Shown: in pieces, positions 24,798-34,220 of the stretch
Layout: each line of letters opens with the position of its first letter
Position numbering within the stretch: the first letter of the stretch is position 1
From: Schoenoplectus triqueter
Taxonomy: Eukaryota > Streptophyta > Magnoliopsida > Poales > Cyperaceae
Direction: 5' to 3'
Assembly: GCA_964058805.1 (NCBI GenBank)
Contig: CAXKVV010000521.1
Span: 1 to 41,554, forward strand
Length of the DNA: 41,554 bases
Notes under the pieces: model-generated
What the model saw: the letters and a program-made list of their open reading frames with translations, nothing else
What the model was told of the DNA's origin: nothing
Databases searched by the model: none
Translations under genes and position numbers: made by a program

Positions 24798-24925
24798 GTC
24801 TGAAGCGCTATGCCAACTCACGTCAGGGCCTGCAATTATCGGAAGACGGGCTGAGCTTTGTGCGTCTTATCCGACCTTCTAAGTCATTAGCTTGAGACGT
24901 TCTGCCGGCTTTTGGACTTAGGTCT
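24798..24925. repeat. Diverged internal copy of the LTR motif array
   Basis: GTCTGAAGCGCTATGCCA at 24798 matches GTTTGAAGCGCTATGCCA at 18962, and the match continues through the following 120 bp in the same order: ATTATC then GAAGACGG, then a CGTCTT word, then CTTCTA, then a second CTGCC-GCT word, then GGACTTAGG against GGACCTAGG. It is in the same orientation as the LTR copies but much more diverged than the LTRs are from each other. Confidence 0.7.
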
Positions 24926-25579
24926 CCAACTCCTTACTGAAGCAATCTTTGATTAGAGTCTCATTTGAAGAGGTTTCGGCTTGAATTCTTCATCTGGTGG
25001 GATCTTCAACGGAGTACATTTGCTCCAAGAAGTTTCAACCCTGATTTTTTTTCTTTGTAGAGGTTCTGGATTTAATTTCTTTTCTGAAAGGTCTTTGTTC
25101 AGATACCTTCTTCTAAAGAAACTCTTGCTTCACTTCTTCATCCGCAGAGAATCTCAGATTTCGCCTTCGATGCATCCTTTGGCTGAAGATGTTACAACTT
25201 GAGACCTCTGTCTGTCGGGATCTTCGACAAAGCACCTTCACTTCAAGTGATTTCAACCCTAACTTCTTTTCCTTTCAGCTTATACTTCTGTGTGTTTTTC
25301 TTCTGGTGGCTTGTTTACCTGATATCCTTTAAATAGTGCTTCGTACCTCAGACTTTCATCAGGAGATTCTGCACTTGCCTGATTTTTAATGAACTTTTGC
25401 TTTCACCTTTCTTTGCTTCTGGCAGGCTTGTATGCTTGTTGCTTGCTTGTTCGTATACGTTGTTCGAACATTATTTCTTCTGATCAGCATCTTTTGACAC
25501 AACTTCACGGCGGGACCATGGTATTTAAGGATACCAATCCTACCTGTATTGACCTCTAGGCCAGGTACAGAGTGAACCC

Positions 25580-25616
25580 GTTTATCCTTTTATTACTGAC
25601 GGATAAACTTGTCAGT
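25580..25616. promoter_or_regulatory. Two overlapping, mutually exclusive hairpins
   Basis: GTTTATCC (25580-25587) pairs with GGATAAAC (25601-25608). ACTGAC (25595-25600) pairs with GTCAGT (25611-25616). The loop of each uses the stem of the other, so only one can form at a time. There is no other evidence of function. Confidence 0.4.
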
Positions 25617-26296
25617 GTCAATTATATTATGGATTCAATTGACAACACCATTTTATGGATACTTCATGTATATATCATTTTTAAGTGGAAGCTCACACAC
25701 TCTCCCCTCATTTGTGCACCTTTGCGTGCTAAAGTGGAAACTCACCATCGCTCGTCTCCTCTCATTTTATTTTGTGTAAGTGTGGTGCTTTTACGGATGA
25801 ATGCACCCAACCTGCTTTGTATGACACTCTTGGTGTCGGGGACAAAGATGACAACCCCTTTTCAGAAAATATATATTTTTTATTTTTATAAAATATAGTT
25901 TCTTTTATTATTTTTATTTAACTAAAATATTTTTGTGTATTTTATGGAGGAATATTATTTATTATTAAAATTTTTTTTATTTTTTATGCCCTCAGAAGTG
26001 ACTATGGATAGCCACCAATCTGCTCGACCTATCCCTTGGTTTTCACCGCAGGCGACCATGATGAGCAGTTTTCCTCATTGGGCAGTACAAATAGTTTAAG
26101 GGACAAACTGCAAACCCTGCCCATTTTTATATTTATTCTGTATCAAATGGACAAACCCAGTGGTATTTGTATTATGAGCCCAAACACCAAAGCTATCGCC
26201 TTTAACTTCGCGTGGTTTTGGCCATGATTGATTTCATTATACTTTTGGGTTTGGGGTTTATTTAGGTCTCTTTCCATTATTATTATTATTATATAT

Positions 26297-26444
26297 TTTT
26301 GGATTTTTGGGCTACTAAGGCCTTTATTCTATTTTTGAATTTTCGGGTCTGTTGAGGCTTTTATTCTATTTTTGGGTTTTCGGGCCTCTTGAGGCCTTTA
26401 TTCTATTTTTGGGTTTTTAGGCCTACTGAGGCCTTTATTTTACT
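26297..26444. repeat. Four 37-bp tandem repeats
   Basis: The units start at 26297, 26334, 26371 and 26408. Each has a GGGTTTT-like start, a GGGCCT/GGCCTA core, then TGAGGCCTTTATT or a near variant. Units 3 and 4 are the most alike. They lie just beyond the stop codon of gag-protease, in its 3' untranslated region. Confidence 0.85.
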
Positions 26445-26493
26445 TCTAGCACTCCATGACTAATTGTGTACGGTGAGACTAGTTCTTGATGAA

Positions 26494-29400
26494 TCACAAA
26501 TCATCATCAGATTCGTAACCCAATCCTCGAGTATTCTTCATTTTACCATCTGGGCCCATGATCATCTTCCGGGGATTGTCCCATAACCTTACAAAGGTCT
26601 TGACTTCGGCTTTCGACATGTCTCTTAGACCACCTATCATTTGTGCCAACTCATAGATTTTCTTTTCGAAGAAGTGAATAATAACACCATTATCTTTTTC
26701 GTCGCCCGAGTCTTCCTGCTCCATCATCCATCGTTCCCAGGAATCAACACTAGAGTCTTCCCTGGACTGGGTTGAATCACTTTTATAGAAAATGATAGCT
26801 TTCTGAACTATAGGTTTTTCCTTCACATATATCAACTTTGCGGGTACCACGAAGGTTTTCAAAATTTGTATGTGATTTACCTCTCTTGGGGTTAAGTCTT
26901 TGAAGTATTTATTAGGCACCGTTGTGATAGCCAGTGACATTGCCTCATCTTTTATTTTGACATTCAATACATGATTCGAGCGATGCACTTCTTTAAGATT
27001 CCTCTTCTTAAACTTCTTGAGAGGGTTTTGATCACTCCCGACTCCTTTTAGTTTTTCTTCTTTTTGGGTTCCCAATTCCGGGAGATGAGTCTTAATTGAC
27101 TTAAGATTGAAAACAATCCCATCATCAGAGTCTTCATCTACCATATCATGTGAGATAGTGCATACTCTGAATCGCACACTCTCCTCTTGTTCTTTCGCTT
27201 CATGTGGGGCCGGGCTTTGAAGAACGCTTTGCGGGAGTTCGATTATTCCTTCTGTGTATCCTTTCTCAACCCAGTCTTTAAATACCCAGCAATCCTCGAT
27301 CGGGTGCCCCAAGACTCGATGGTAAGGACAGTAATTTGAATCACTGTGTTTCTCCATCTCAGCTGGTCTTTTGCTTGTCGGCAGGATAAGTCCATTTTCC
27401 ATCGCTTCTTTGAAGATTTTTGCCACCTTGTCTCTTCGAAAAGAATATGGTTTGCTCTTCTTTTGTTTGAGAGTCATGTCTCGTCTGCTCTCTCTTGTGT
27501 ACATGAGTTGTTTACCTTTATCTTGATTCTCTCCCTGGGTTCTTATTGTTTTTTCCGAGGTATTAGCATCACTGATGGTTATTTGAATGGCTTTGACCAT
27601 TTCTAGGATTTCATTATTTTGTACTTTTATATCCTGCATCACCTCCCATTGTTCAGCTATTTCTCTTCTGTTGACTTCTACTTGGCATCTCAATTCTTCG
27701 ATTGAGGGAGGTTCTGCTACTCTGAGATCCCAAATGCGGGTTCTCGAGGCATCGCACCATTGGGGCTTTGCATTTGAAGAGTTGGGACCTGAAAACACTT
27801 GATCTTCATCTCCTGGTCTGTCGGTAATAGCGAGGCACATAAGTTTATGTTTTATGTGATCGATCACATATGATGCTTCACTTTCGCTACTTGTATCTAT
27901 GTTATTTTCAGGTCTTCGAAGACAACGATAGATAATTTCTTCATCTGATTCTTCTCTTTCTGAGTTTTCAGATGATTCTTGCTCTTTTGATCTTGAGTTA
28001 TTCTCTGACTCTTCTTCATTTAAACTCTCGTACTCCGGGATATTATGTGGCGTCGTGTGTCCTGAATCTTCAGATTCCTCGGACTCTTCATTTGATGATG
28101 TCTCAATTTGAGATGCAGTCTTGTTCTTGAGATTAAATGTAACCTCCTCATCAGAGCCGTTGCTTGAAAATCCTATTTGTGATACAGTTTTCGATTTAAA
28201 GTTAAAGATAACTTCTTCATCTGATCTTTCATTTGACATTTTGGTTTGTAGTGTAGTTTGAGGTTTGAAGTGAAATTTAATTTCTTCTTCTTCCTCTGAA
28301 GACGCGTCATATTCCGATCCTTCAGTTGACGCAATGTTCCTTAGTGTTTTTACTGGCTCTGAGGGTTTACCCTTCTCTTTTTCTTTTTTTGATAAGAAGA
28401 ATTGGGCATCGTTAAATTTTATCTCATGAACACCAAATGGTTTTAAATCTCCATTGATCCTTTTCTGCCCGCCATTATCGACGTATTTCAGGCATTGATG
28501 AAGGGTGGAAGGTACTATTTGATTATTGTGCAACCAAGGTCGTCCCAATAATGCCCGATACGATGTCTCAGCATCTATTACGTAGAATTTTGTTGGAGAT
28601 TTTAAGCCACCACATTGTAAATTCAGAGTTACTGCTCCCAAGGCCTTCTGGGAGTTTTGGTTAAATCCGTGAATAGTTACTTTTTCGTCAGATAAATTCT
28701 TTACATCCAATGCTATTGCCTTTAGGGTTCTGAGAGGCATTATGTTGATTGAAGATCCAGCATCAATTAAGATGCGACCAATTCTTTGTCCTCCACAGTC
28801 TCCTGTAATGTATAAAGGACGGTTGTGATCTGTGGTACCCATTAGGAGATCTTCATTGGTGAAGGTAATGCCTATTTCTTGTTTGGCGGCATACAATGCT
28901 TCTTGTAAGTTTTGCTCAATGAAATAAGACTTGTATTTCTCAGGATTTTGCAGAGCTTGAATTAGCACATTCCGTAAGTCTTGCGACATCATTAGTGCGT
29001 CGAATATGCTGAGCAGCGCGGAAATTTTGCGAAGATGTGCTAGGACATTGTAGTCATCGATAGTTTGCCTAGCCTTTTCGCTATTCTTGACAATATCATG
29101 TATCTCTCTGGATCTATTCTGGGCTTTGTCTTTATTTTTGTCTGAATCCTTCACGGCTTGTCTTTCAGGAATGTAAGTCCCAGAGCGTAGTACCGTCTTG
29201 CATTCTTCCTTTTTAGTACCTGAAGTGCTGGCTTCCCCTTGATGCGTTGAGAAAAGTAACTCTTGTAACATGAGCGTATCATCTTCATCATATGTGTTAT
29301 CCTCGTGATATACCATGTTGCATTTATGAGAAATTATATTTACTTGTTCGTGAGGTGTAGGATTTTGCAAAAATCCCTTGGGTAAAGTAATTTCACCATT

Positions 29401-31908
29401 TCGGATAGATTTTTCAACCCAATCTTTGAAAACCCAACAATCTTCTAATGTATGTCCCAGTATTCTATGATATGGGCAATAATTGGGGTTATCTGATTTT
29501 TCTGCATCTTCGGGACGCTTACTCATGGGTAATTCGAGTCCATTCTTCAATGCTCCTTTAAAAATTGTGAGCACTTTATCCCTTCGAAAAGAATATGACT
29601 TACTTTTCTTTTGCCTCAGAGTTTCAAAAGACTGAGAACTTCCTCCTGTGACGGGCTTAGAATTTCTCTCACTACTGTTGTTTGCATTGTTACCTGATAC
29701 ATTTGTATTGGCAACCATTTTATCCTTGAGCTTGGTGAAAGCCACCTTTGCTTCTGTCTTTCTTGGTGGTCGAGCACCCATAAAACTTGGAATGTTGGAA
29801 GACGACATACTTTCCATGTTGGACACTGCTCTTAGTAAATCTTTGAACGTGCTGACTTTGGTCACACCCAAGAGCATCCCCATCCATCCATCGATATTTT
29901 TCTGGATCAGGTTGACCGTCTCATCTTCGGTCAGTGTCCTGTCACATTTTATGCTGAGATTTCTCCATCTGTTGATGTAATCCACCATGGACTCACCTTT
30001 TTTAGGCTTTGTATTTGCCAAATCGGCTATATTCACTTTATCTGATATCATGGCGAATCTGACTCTGAACGCATTTGCCATTTCATCCCATGTGTTTACA
30101 CTTTCATTTTCTAATGAATAATACCATTGGAAGGCTGTGCCAACGAGGCTTTGGGAAAATTGTCGCAGCAACAGCGCGTCATTCCCGCCAGTGTTCCCAC
30201 ACGAGGCTACGAAGTGTGCCAAGTGTTGTTCTGGGTTTAGGTCTCTGTTTCCTTCTCCTGAGAAGACCCTGAATTTTGGTATCACATACCCTTTTGGATA
30301 TTCTTCGAGATCATAGGTGGCAGGATATGGATGTCCACAGTTTCGGACAGGCGGAAGTGCATAGCCACCTCCTACAATCTGTATCTGTTGAGCAATCATC
30401 GCTTGTATTTCTTTCTTGGTTACCCCTTGGTATTCGGGTTCAGAATTTATATGACTATGAAAGGTCACTCTCGGGTTGCTAGGACCAGCATTGGTATTTG
30501 ACCCATCTCTTCCTTTTTGGTTTTTGGAATCGACATTGATACTTATTTGATGAGAACCTTTTACTTTGTTAGTATCAGTGTTAAGATTCATGTGCTCTTG
30601 CAAAGCCTTGATGGTATTGGCTAGTTCTTCATTCTGCTTTAACACAGCCATCAAGAGTTCTTGCTGTTTCACAAGCTCTTCATCCTGCATCTCTATATGA
30701 TTTCTCAATAATTCTATATTGTCTGGAGGGATGCTTGTTGCTCCATGATTTTCACATCCATCTTCGGAGTCGGAAGGATTATTTTCTTCGTTCCCTTCTT
30801 CTCCAGATTTGTTGCTATCGTTTGTTCCTTTATTTCTTCTTGGTCTCCCTTTTCGACTATTGCCCTTACCAGTATTTGTCGTATTGGTCTGATTCTGCGG
30901 GGATCGGTCTTCAAGATCTTGAGGATCTTCTGAAGTCACAACATTGACACTGGCGTGGACTTGAGATTCTTTATTTTCTTCGAAGCTTGTGGTGACCATA
31001 TAGGCCGAGAAATGCCTTTCCAGATCTCCCACATATTTAACGACCCGTCTTTTCTTTCGACTTTGATTATTCATCGAGATAGTTAAATTTTCGGATTGAA
31101 TCTTGGGACCCAACCTATTAAACACGCTATAAGAGGTGTGTTCTTCAGCCACCGGTTTTAATCGGGATTCATATTGAGCCTTAGAAGTTATAGGGACCCA
31201 CTTTTGCGTGGTTTTCTGATTTCTTCCTTTTACGAGTCTCACGACTTGAGAGGCTTGACTGTGCCAATTCTGGCTTACTTGATCTTGAGAGGGAAAGTTC
31301 AACCTAGATTTAACTGATACTCGATTCTGAGTTTGATCAGGGATCTGATATCTCAACTTTCCAGTTGTCAGGTTCCTTCTTTCTTTCAAAGTTACTGCCG
31401 AGACTGGCTGCTTCTGATTTTGTTGAGGTTTTCGTGATGAAACTTCCCAAACTTGACACTTCTGACCTCTAGAAGGGCTCTCTGCTACAACTCTTAGAAC
31501 AGAGAAAGAGTTGGATACAGGGATATTTGGCCTAACCACCAGGCGTTCTTGAGGTACTTCCTGAGTTCTTTTCTGGAAGACCCTGGATATAGAGGCAGTT
31601 TTGGGAGAGATTGTCTTCTTGGTTGGGCATCTCCTCCTCCTTTGAGGTTCAGGAGGAGAGTTCATGATTTTATTATCTATACCCTTCTGAGTTAGAGCAA
31701 AATAGACTTCTTCATCTTCTTCTTCAGTTGGGGTTGATGTGGAGATGGGAGCCACCATGGTTGAAGCCACCACTGTTGGAGTGTTGATGATGATTTCTTG
31801 CGGGATAGTCCCAAAGAAAATGAAATACTTCCCTTCAGCGCCTTGGGAAGGAGTGATAGTGCGAGAAGCCACCATTGTTGTAGTTTCGTTGCTGTTGAGA
31901 TACGCCAT
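26494..31908 (-). CDS. gag-pro: Gag-protease polyprotein with a second partial Gag block, 1804 aa
   Basis: It should encode the particle protein and the processing protease of the retrotransposon. Residues 1-390 are basic and low-complexity, with SVFNRLG at 261-267. A coiled coil spans about 396-442. The capsid-like domain is about 520-700, with WYY at 595-597, W607 and the conserved F/R pattern after it. A zinc knuckle CX2HX4HX4C uses C811, H814, H819 and C824. The aspartic protease has D1049-A-G-S and LLGRPWLH at 1120-1127. An acidic region with three 22-23-residue repeats (1203-1270) follows. Then come a second coiled coil (about 1402-1445) and a second zinc knuckle (C1527, H1530, H1535, C1540). 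The end carries GLGY (1796-1799), reminiscent of a G-patch start. The frame is open over 5.4 kb with no break. The first ATG lies 152 bp from the LTR. The catalytic DAG in place of DTG/DSG may reduce activity. No polymerase follows. Confidence 0.93.
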   Translation of the reverse strand: MAYLNSNETTTMVASRTITPSQGAEGKYFIFFGTIPQEIIINTPTVVASTMVAPISTSTPTEEEDEEVYFALTQKGIDNKIMNSPPEPQRRRRCPTKKTISPKTASISRVFQKRTQEVPQERLVVRPNIPVSNSFSVLRVVAESPSRGQKCQVWEVSSRKPQQNQKQPVSAVTLKERRNLTTGKLRYQIPDQTQNRVSVKSRLNFPSQDQVSQNWHSQASQVVRLVKGRNQKTTQKWVPITSKAQYESRLKPVAEEHTSYSVFNRLGPKIQSENLTISMNNQSRKKRRVVKYVGDLERHFSAYMVTTSFEENKESQVHASVNVVTSEDPQDLEDRSPQNQTNTTNTGKGNSRKGRPRRNKGTNDSNKSGEEGNEENNPSDSEDGCENHGATSIPPDNIELLRNHIEMQDEELVKQQELLMAVLKQNEELANTIKALQEHMNLNTDTNKVKGSHQISINVDSKNQKGRDGSNTNAGPSNPRVTFHSHINSEPEYQGVTKKEIQAMIAQQIQIVGGGYALPPVRNCGHPYPATYDLEEYPKGYVIPKFRVFSGEGNRDLNPEQHLAHFVASCGNTGGNDALLLRQFSQSLVGTAFQWYYSLENESVNTWDEMANAFRVRFAMISDKVNIADLANTKPKKGESMVDYINRWRNLSIKCDRTLTEDETVNLIQKNIDGWMGMLLGVTKVSTFKDLLRAVSNMESMSSSNIPSFMGARPPRKTEAKVAFTKLKDKMVANTNVSGNNANNSSERNSKPVTGGSSQSFETLRQKKSKSYSFRRDKVLTIFKGALKNGLELPMSKRPEDAEKSDNPNYCPYHRILGHTLEDCWVFKDWVEKSIRNGEITLPKGFLQNPTPHEQVNIISHKCNMVYHEDNTYDEDDTLMLQELLFSTHQGEASTSGTKKEECKTVLRSGTYIPERQAVKDSDKNKDKAQNRSREIHDIVKNSEKARQTIDDYNVLAHLRKISALLSIFDALMMSQDLRNVLIQALQNPEKYKSYFIEQNLQEALYAAKQEIGITFTNEDLLMGTTDHNRPLYITGDCGGQRIGRILIDAGSSINIMPLRTLKAIALDVKNLSDEKVTIHGFNQNSQKALGAVTLNLQCGGLKSPTKFYVIDAETSYRALLGRPWLHNNQIVPSTLHQCLKYVDNGGQKRINGDLKPFGVHEIKFNDAQFFLSKKEKEKGKPSEPVKTLRNIASTEGSEYDASSEEEEEIKFHFKPQTTLQTKMSNERSDEEVIFNFKSKTVSQIGFSSNGSDEEVTFNLKNKTASQIETSSNEESEESEDSGHTTPHNIPEYESLNEEESENNSRSKEQESSENSEREESDEEIIYRCLRRPENNIDTSSESEASYVIDHIKHKLMCLAITDRPGDEDQVFSGPNSSNAKPQWCDASRTRIWDLRVAEPPSIEELRCQVEVNRREIAEQWEVMQDIKVQNNEILEMVKAIQITISDANTSEKTIRTQGENQDKGKQLMYTRESRRDMTLKQKKSKPYSFRRDKVAKIFKEAMENGLILPTSKRPAEMEKHSDSNYCPYHRVLGHPIEDCWVFKDWVEKGYTEGIIELPQSVLQSPAPHEAKEQEESVRFRVCTISHDMVDEDSDDGIVFNLKSIKTHLPELGTQKEEKLKGVGSDQNPLKKFKKRNLKEVHRSNHVLNVKIKDEAMSLAITTVPNKYFKDLTPREVNHIQILKTFVVPAKLIYVKEKPIVQKAIIFYKSDSTQSREDSSVDSWERWMMEQEDSGDEKDNGVIIHFFEKKIYELAQMIGGLRDMSKAEVKTFVRLWDNPRKMIMGPDGKMKNTRGLGYESDDDL
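27186..27471 (-). repeat. Second zinc-knuckle module (duplicate, C-terminal)
   Basis: It encodes residues about 1480-1575 and parallels residues about 764-860. The order of words is the same: KKSK-YSFRRDKV, NGL-LP-SKRP, NYCPYHR-LGH, EDCWVFKDWVEK, LQ-PAPHE against LQNPTPHE, then ISH followed by an acidic stretch. All four metal ligands are kept. Divergence from the first module is large at the DNA level, so this duplication is far older than the present insertion. Confidence 0.9.
28099..28302 (-). repeat. Three 22-23-residue acidic repeats in the polyprotein
   Basis: They encode residues 1203-1224, 1225-1247 and 1248-1270. The common pattern is S(D/E)EE(V/I)-F-(F/L)K-(K/Q)T--Q, clearest as SDEEVIFNFKSKT and SDEEVTFNLKNKT. 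A single further copy, DDGIVFNLKSIKT, follows the second zinc knuckle at about 1595-1607, so the motif travels with the zinc-knuckle block. Confidence 0.8.
29331..29619 (-). repeat. First zinc-knuckle module
   Basis: It encodes residues about 764-860, directly after the capsid-like region, which is the normal place for a Gag zinc knuckle. The ligands are C811, H814, H819 and C824. Histidine in the second ligand position instead of cysteine is typical of Tat-branch plant elements. Confidence 0.85.
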
Positions 31909-32060
31909 TTCACCTACAAAACAAACAATAATTTCAACTTTATTATTTTATTTTATTTATTTTTTTATTTAAGCAACCACTTAATTTACTTAATTATTCT
32001 ATTTATTTTTCCTTTCAAAGATGAGAGGAGAATCTTGGTCCCACCGGGCGTGCCAGATCC
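31909..32060 (-). other. 5' leader of the element
   Basis: This is the 152-bp untranslated stretch between the 5' LTR and the gag ATG in element orientation. It holds the primer-site candidate (32037-32055), one arm of the long inverted repeat (31971-32016), then A-rich sequence. A pyrimidine-rich TTTTGTAG lies just before the ATG and resembles a splice acceptor, but no donor is evident. Confidence 0.8.
32037..32055 (-). promoter_or_regulatory. Primer-binding-site candidate
   Basis: In element orientation TGGCACGCCCGGTGGGACC begins 5 bases after the 5' LTR end. It starts with TGG, the complement of a tRNA CCA end, and is at the expected distance. I could not match it confidently to a particular tRNA. 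Confidence 0.65.
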
Positions 32061-32222
32061 TGTGCGACCCTTTTTCGCGCCTCTCACCGCCCTGAAAAAT
32101 GAAGTGGGCGATGAATTGCGGAAGAAGGACACGGAGATCCCTCTAAGTGTGCATCATGTATATTTATATGAATTTGGAATGCACATTTAAAGGTTTTAGA
32201 GATTGTGGGGTCTTTAAGATTC

Positions 32223-32244
32223 CAATGGGCACAAGCCCCCATTG
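32223..32244. promoter_or_regulatory. U5-side hairpin, right LTR
   Basis: This is the same CAATGGG/CCCATTG stem as at 18689-18710. In this copy it sits inside the loop closed by the long U5-leader inverted repeat. Confidence 0.5.
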
Positions 32245-32386
32245 TTAATTACCCTGGGCTTTGAACCCGAGGAACCTCTGATTAAGAAAGGAAAAATAAA
32301 CAGAATAATTAAGTAATTTTAAGTGGTCGTTGTGAGAAAGAGCAGAGAAGATATGAACTTTTTAAGGTAGTCTACACCTTGTGAAC

Positions 32387-32473
32387 CTCAATTAATAGCA
32401 GTTCAGATCATAAGTCTCGATTAATGGCAACTCAGACCATGAGCCTCGATTAATGGCAGCTCAGACCATGTGA
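32387..32473. repeat. Three 29-bp tandem repeats, right LTR
   Basis: This is the counterpart of 18853-18939 at the LTR offset of 13,534 bp, with the same three units. Confidence 0.85.
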
Positions 32474-32484
32474 ATATCAGTACG

Positions 32485-32974
32485 CAAGATGTGAAGTTTG
32501 AAGCGCTATGCCAGCTCAACATCAAGGACTCATTATCAGAAAGACGGAGAAGATTTTGATCGTCTTTAACTGATCTTCTAGATCATGAACATGAAGCGCT
32601 ATGCCAGCTCATGGACCTAGGCATTCAGATATCTCGATGATCCATGTAGAGATACTGAATGGTTCTCGAGATACGAGATATTGAGTTAAGGCTCCTTACC
32701 AACTCAAATATCAAGATCAAGGTGAATCTTCCGAGATACAAGATGTGAACGTAAGCGCTCTGCCCGCTCAACATCAAGATTCGATGAATCAGAAAGACAG
32801 GATTTGGCCCCTTTCTTGGTCTTTACTGATCTTCTAGATTATGAATCTGAAGCGTTGTGCCAATTCATAAATCTAGGAATTCAAAGTCTCGATGATCCAT
32901 ATAGAGACTTGAATAATTTTCAAGATACGAGATATTGAGTTAAGGCTCCTTACCAACTCAAATATCAAGATCAA
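32485..32974. repeat. 254-bp tandem repeat, right LTR
   Basis: This is the counterpart of 18951-19440. It differs from the left copy at one clear site (GGACTGATT at left, GGACTCATT at right). Confidence 0.85.
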
Positions 32975-34220
32975 GAATTAATTTTTTTTTTGTTTCGGAT
33001 TGAGTTTGATTTATTTTAAATTGATTTTTATTTTATTTGATGGAATGATGTATTCATTTATATTTTTTTATTATTTCTCTTTCTTTTACTTGTGTTTTAT
33101 TTGTTTGATATTTAGATTTGAATGTTGAGTGTTTTTTTTATTTATTTATTTTGATTTTGATTTTATTTTTAGGTTAAAATTGATTTAATTTTGAAATTTA
33201 ATTTTTCTTTTATTTGATACAATCTTTTTTTGTTGTTAATTTTAATTGTCATTTTCTTTATTTATTGATATTTAAATTTAGAAAATTTAGAAAATTGAGA
33301 GTTATTTTTATTTTTATTTTGTTTTTGATTCTTTTGAATTTACTTAATTTAAAAAGTTGGAAGAGTTGCATTTTTATTTTATTTTTCATTAATTTTCTTT
33401 TATTTACATATTTATCTTTATCTCTTTTAATTTATATCTATTCAAAACTTATTTAATTTGATTTAATGATAGGAATTTATATTTCTAATTTAATTATTTT
33501 ATTTATTTTTATTTATATATTAAGTTTTACTTTTATTTATTTTATTTTGTTTGAAGTTTATTTAAATTTAGAAGGTTTAATATATTGAACAAGGGTATAA
33601 TTTTTGTTTGAAATTTATTTATTTACTTTTAGTTGACTTCGCATTTTTCTATTTGCTCTTATTATTATTTTTTATATATTTTAAGAAATTATTATTAATA
33701 TTATTATTTTATTCTTATATTTTATTATTATTTTATTTTATTTATTTTCATTTATCAATGTTGTTATTTCATTTAAGGGTATAAGCATTTTATTTATTTT
33801 ATTTTAATTTATTCAATGGATTGGAAAATACTTTTTTTTTAATTTTATACATATCTTAAAAGGAACATAATTTATTTTAAGAGCAGAGATTTTACAATTA
33901 ATCATTTATTTACTTATTTACAAGGTTAGTTTATAATAGATTTTTAGCATGCTCATTTGTATAAAATACTTATTTCATGAATGCTTCCATTTTATTTATC
34001 ATTTTCTATTATGCTTTCATAGATTTTAGAGAAGATAAATTGCTCATGCTATTATTATTGATTTTTTTTATTTAAGGGAGAAAATATGTTTACTTATTCA
34101 TTTATTTATTATATATATATTTATTCTTGTAAAAAAATTTATTGAATTTCGAGAACAACAAAATTGAATTTAAATCAGAAGGGTTTCGAATATATATATC
34201 TTTTTTTTTATGAAATTTAG
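32975..34220. repeat. T-rich low-complexity block, right LTR
   Basis: This is the counterpart of 19441-20690. Most indels between the two LTRs fall in homopolymer runs of this block. Confidence 0.8.

Larger units (their letters stand above)
24549..26493 (-). other. Non-coding 3' internal region of the element
   Basis: These 1945 bp lie between the gag-protease stop and the 3' LTR, where autonomous relatives carry reverse transcriptase and integrase. I find no polymerase or integrase motif in any frame, only short open frames. It contains a decayed copy of the LTR motif array (24798-24925), two copies of TGAAGAGGTTTCGGCTT (24697 and 24966) in similar contexts, overlapping hairpins (25580-25616) and four 37-bp repeats (26297-26444). 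The patchwork suggests sequence gained by repeated template switching, not a worn-down pol gene. Confidence 0.75.
31971..32331. promoter_or_regulatory. Long inverted repeat joining U5 and leader around the primer site
   Basis: The arm at 31971-32016 (leader) is the inverse complement of 32286-32331 (inside the 5' LTR). About 40 of 45 positions match, with one single-base bulge. Two of the mismatches would be G-U pairs in the element RNA. The intervening 269 bases contain the U5 hairpin, the LTR edge (32061) and the primer-site candidate. The fold is seen in sequence only; its role in packaging or in starting reverse transcription is inference by analogy with retroviral U5-leader stems. Confidence 0.75.

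Noticed and set aside
24549..26493. Degenerate reverse transcriptase or integrase
   Set aside because: No recognisable polymerase or integrase motif in any frame. The region is dominated by short repeats and LTR-like fragments.
29648..29980. Plus-strand open frame of 110 codons opposite gag-protease
   Set aside because: A shadow of the minus-strand reading frame, with no independent support.
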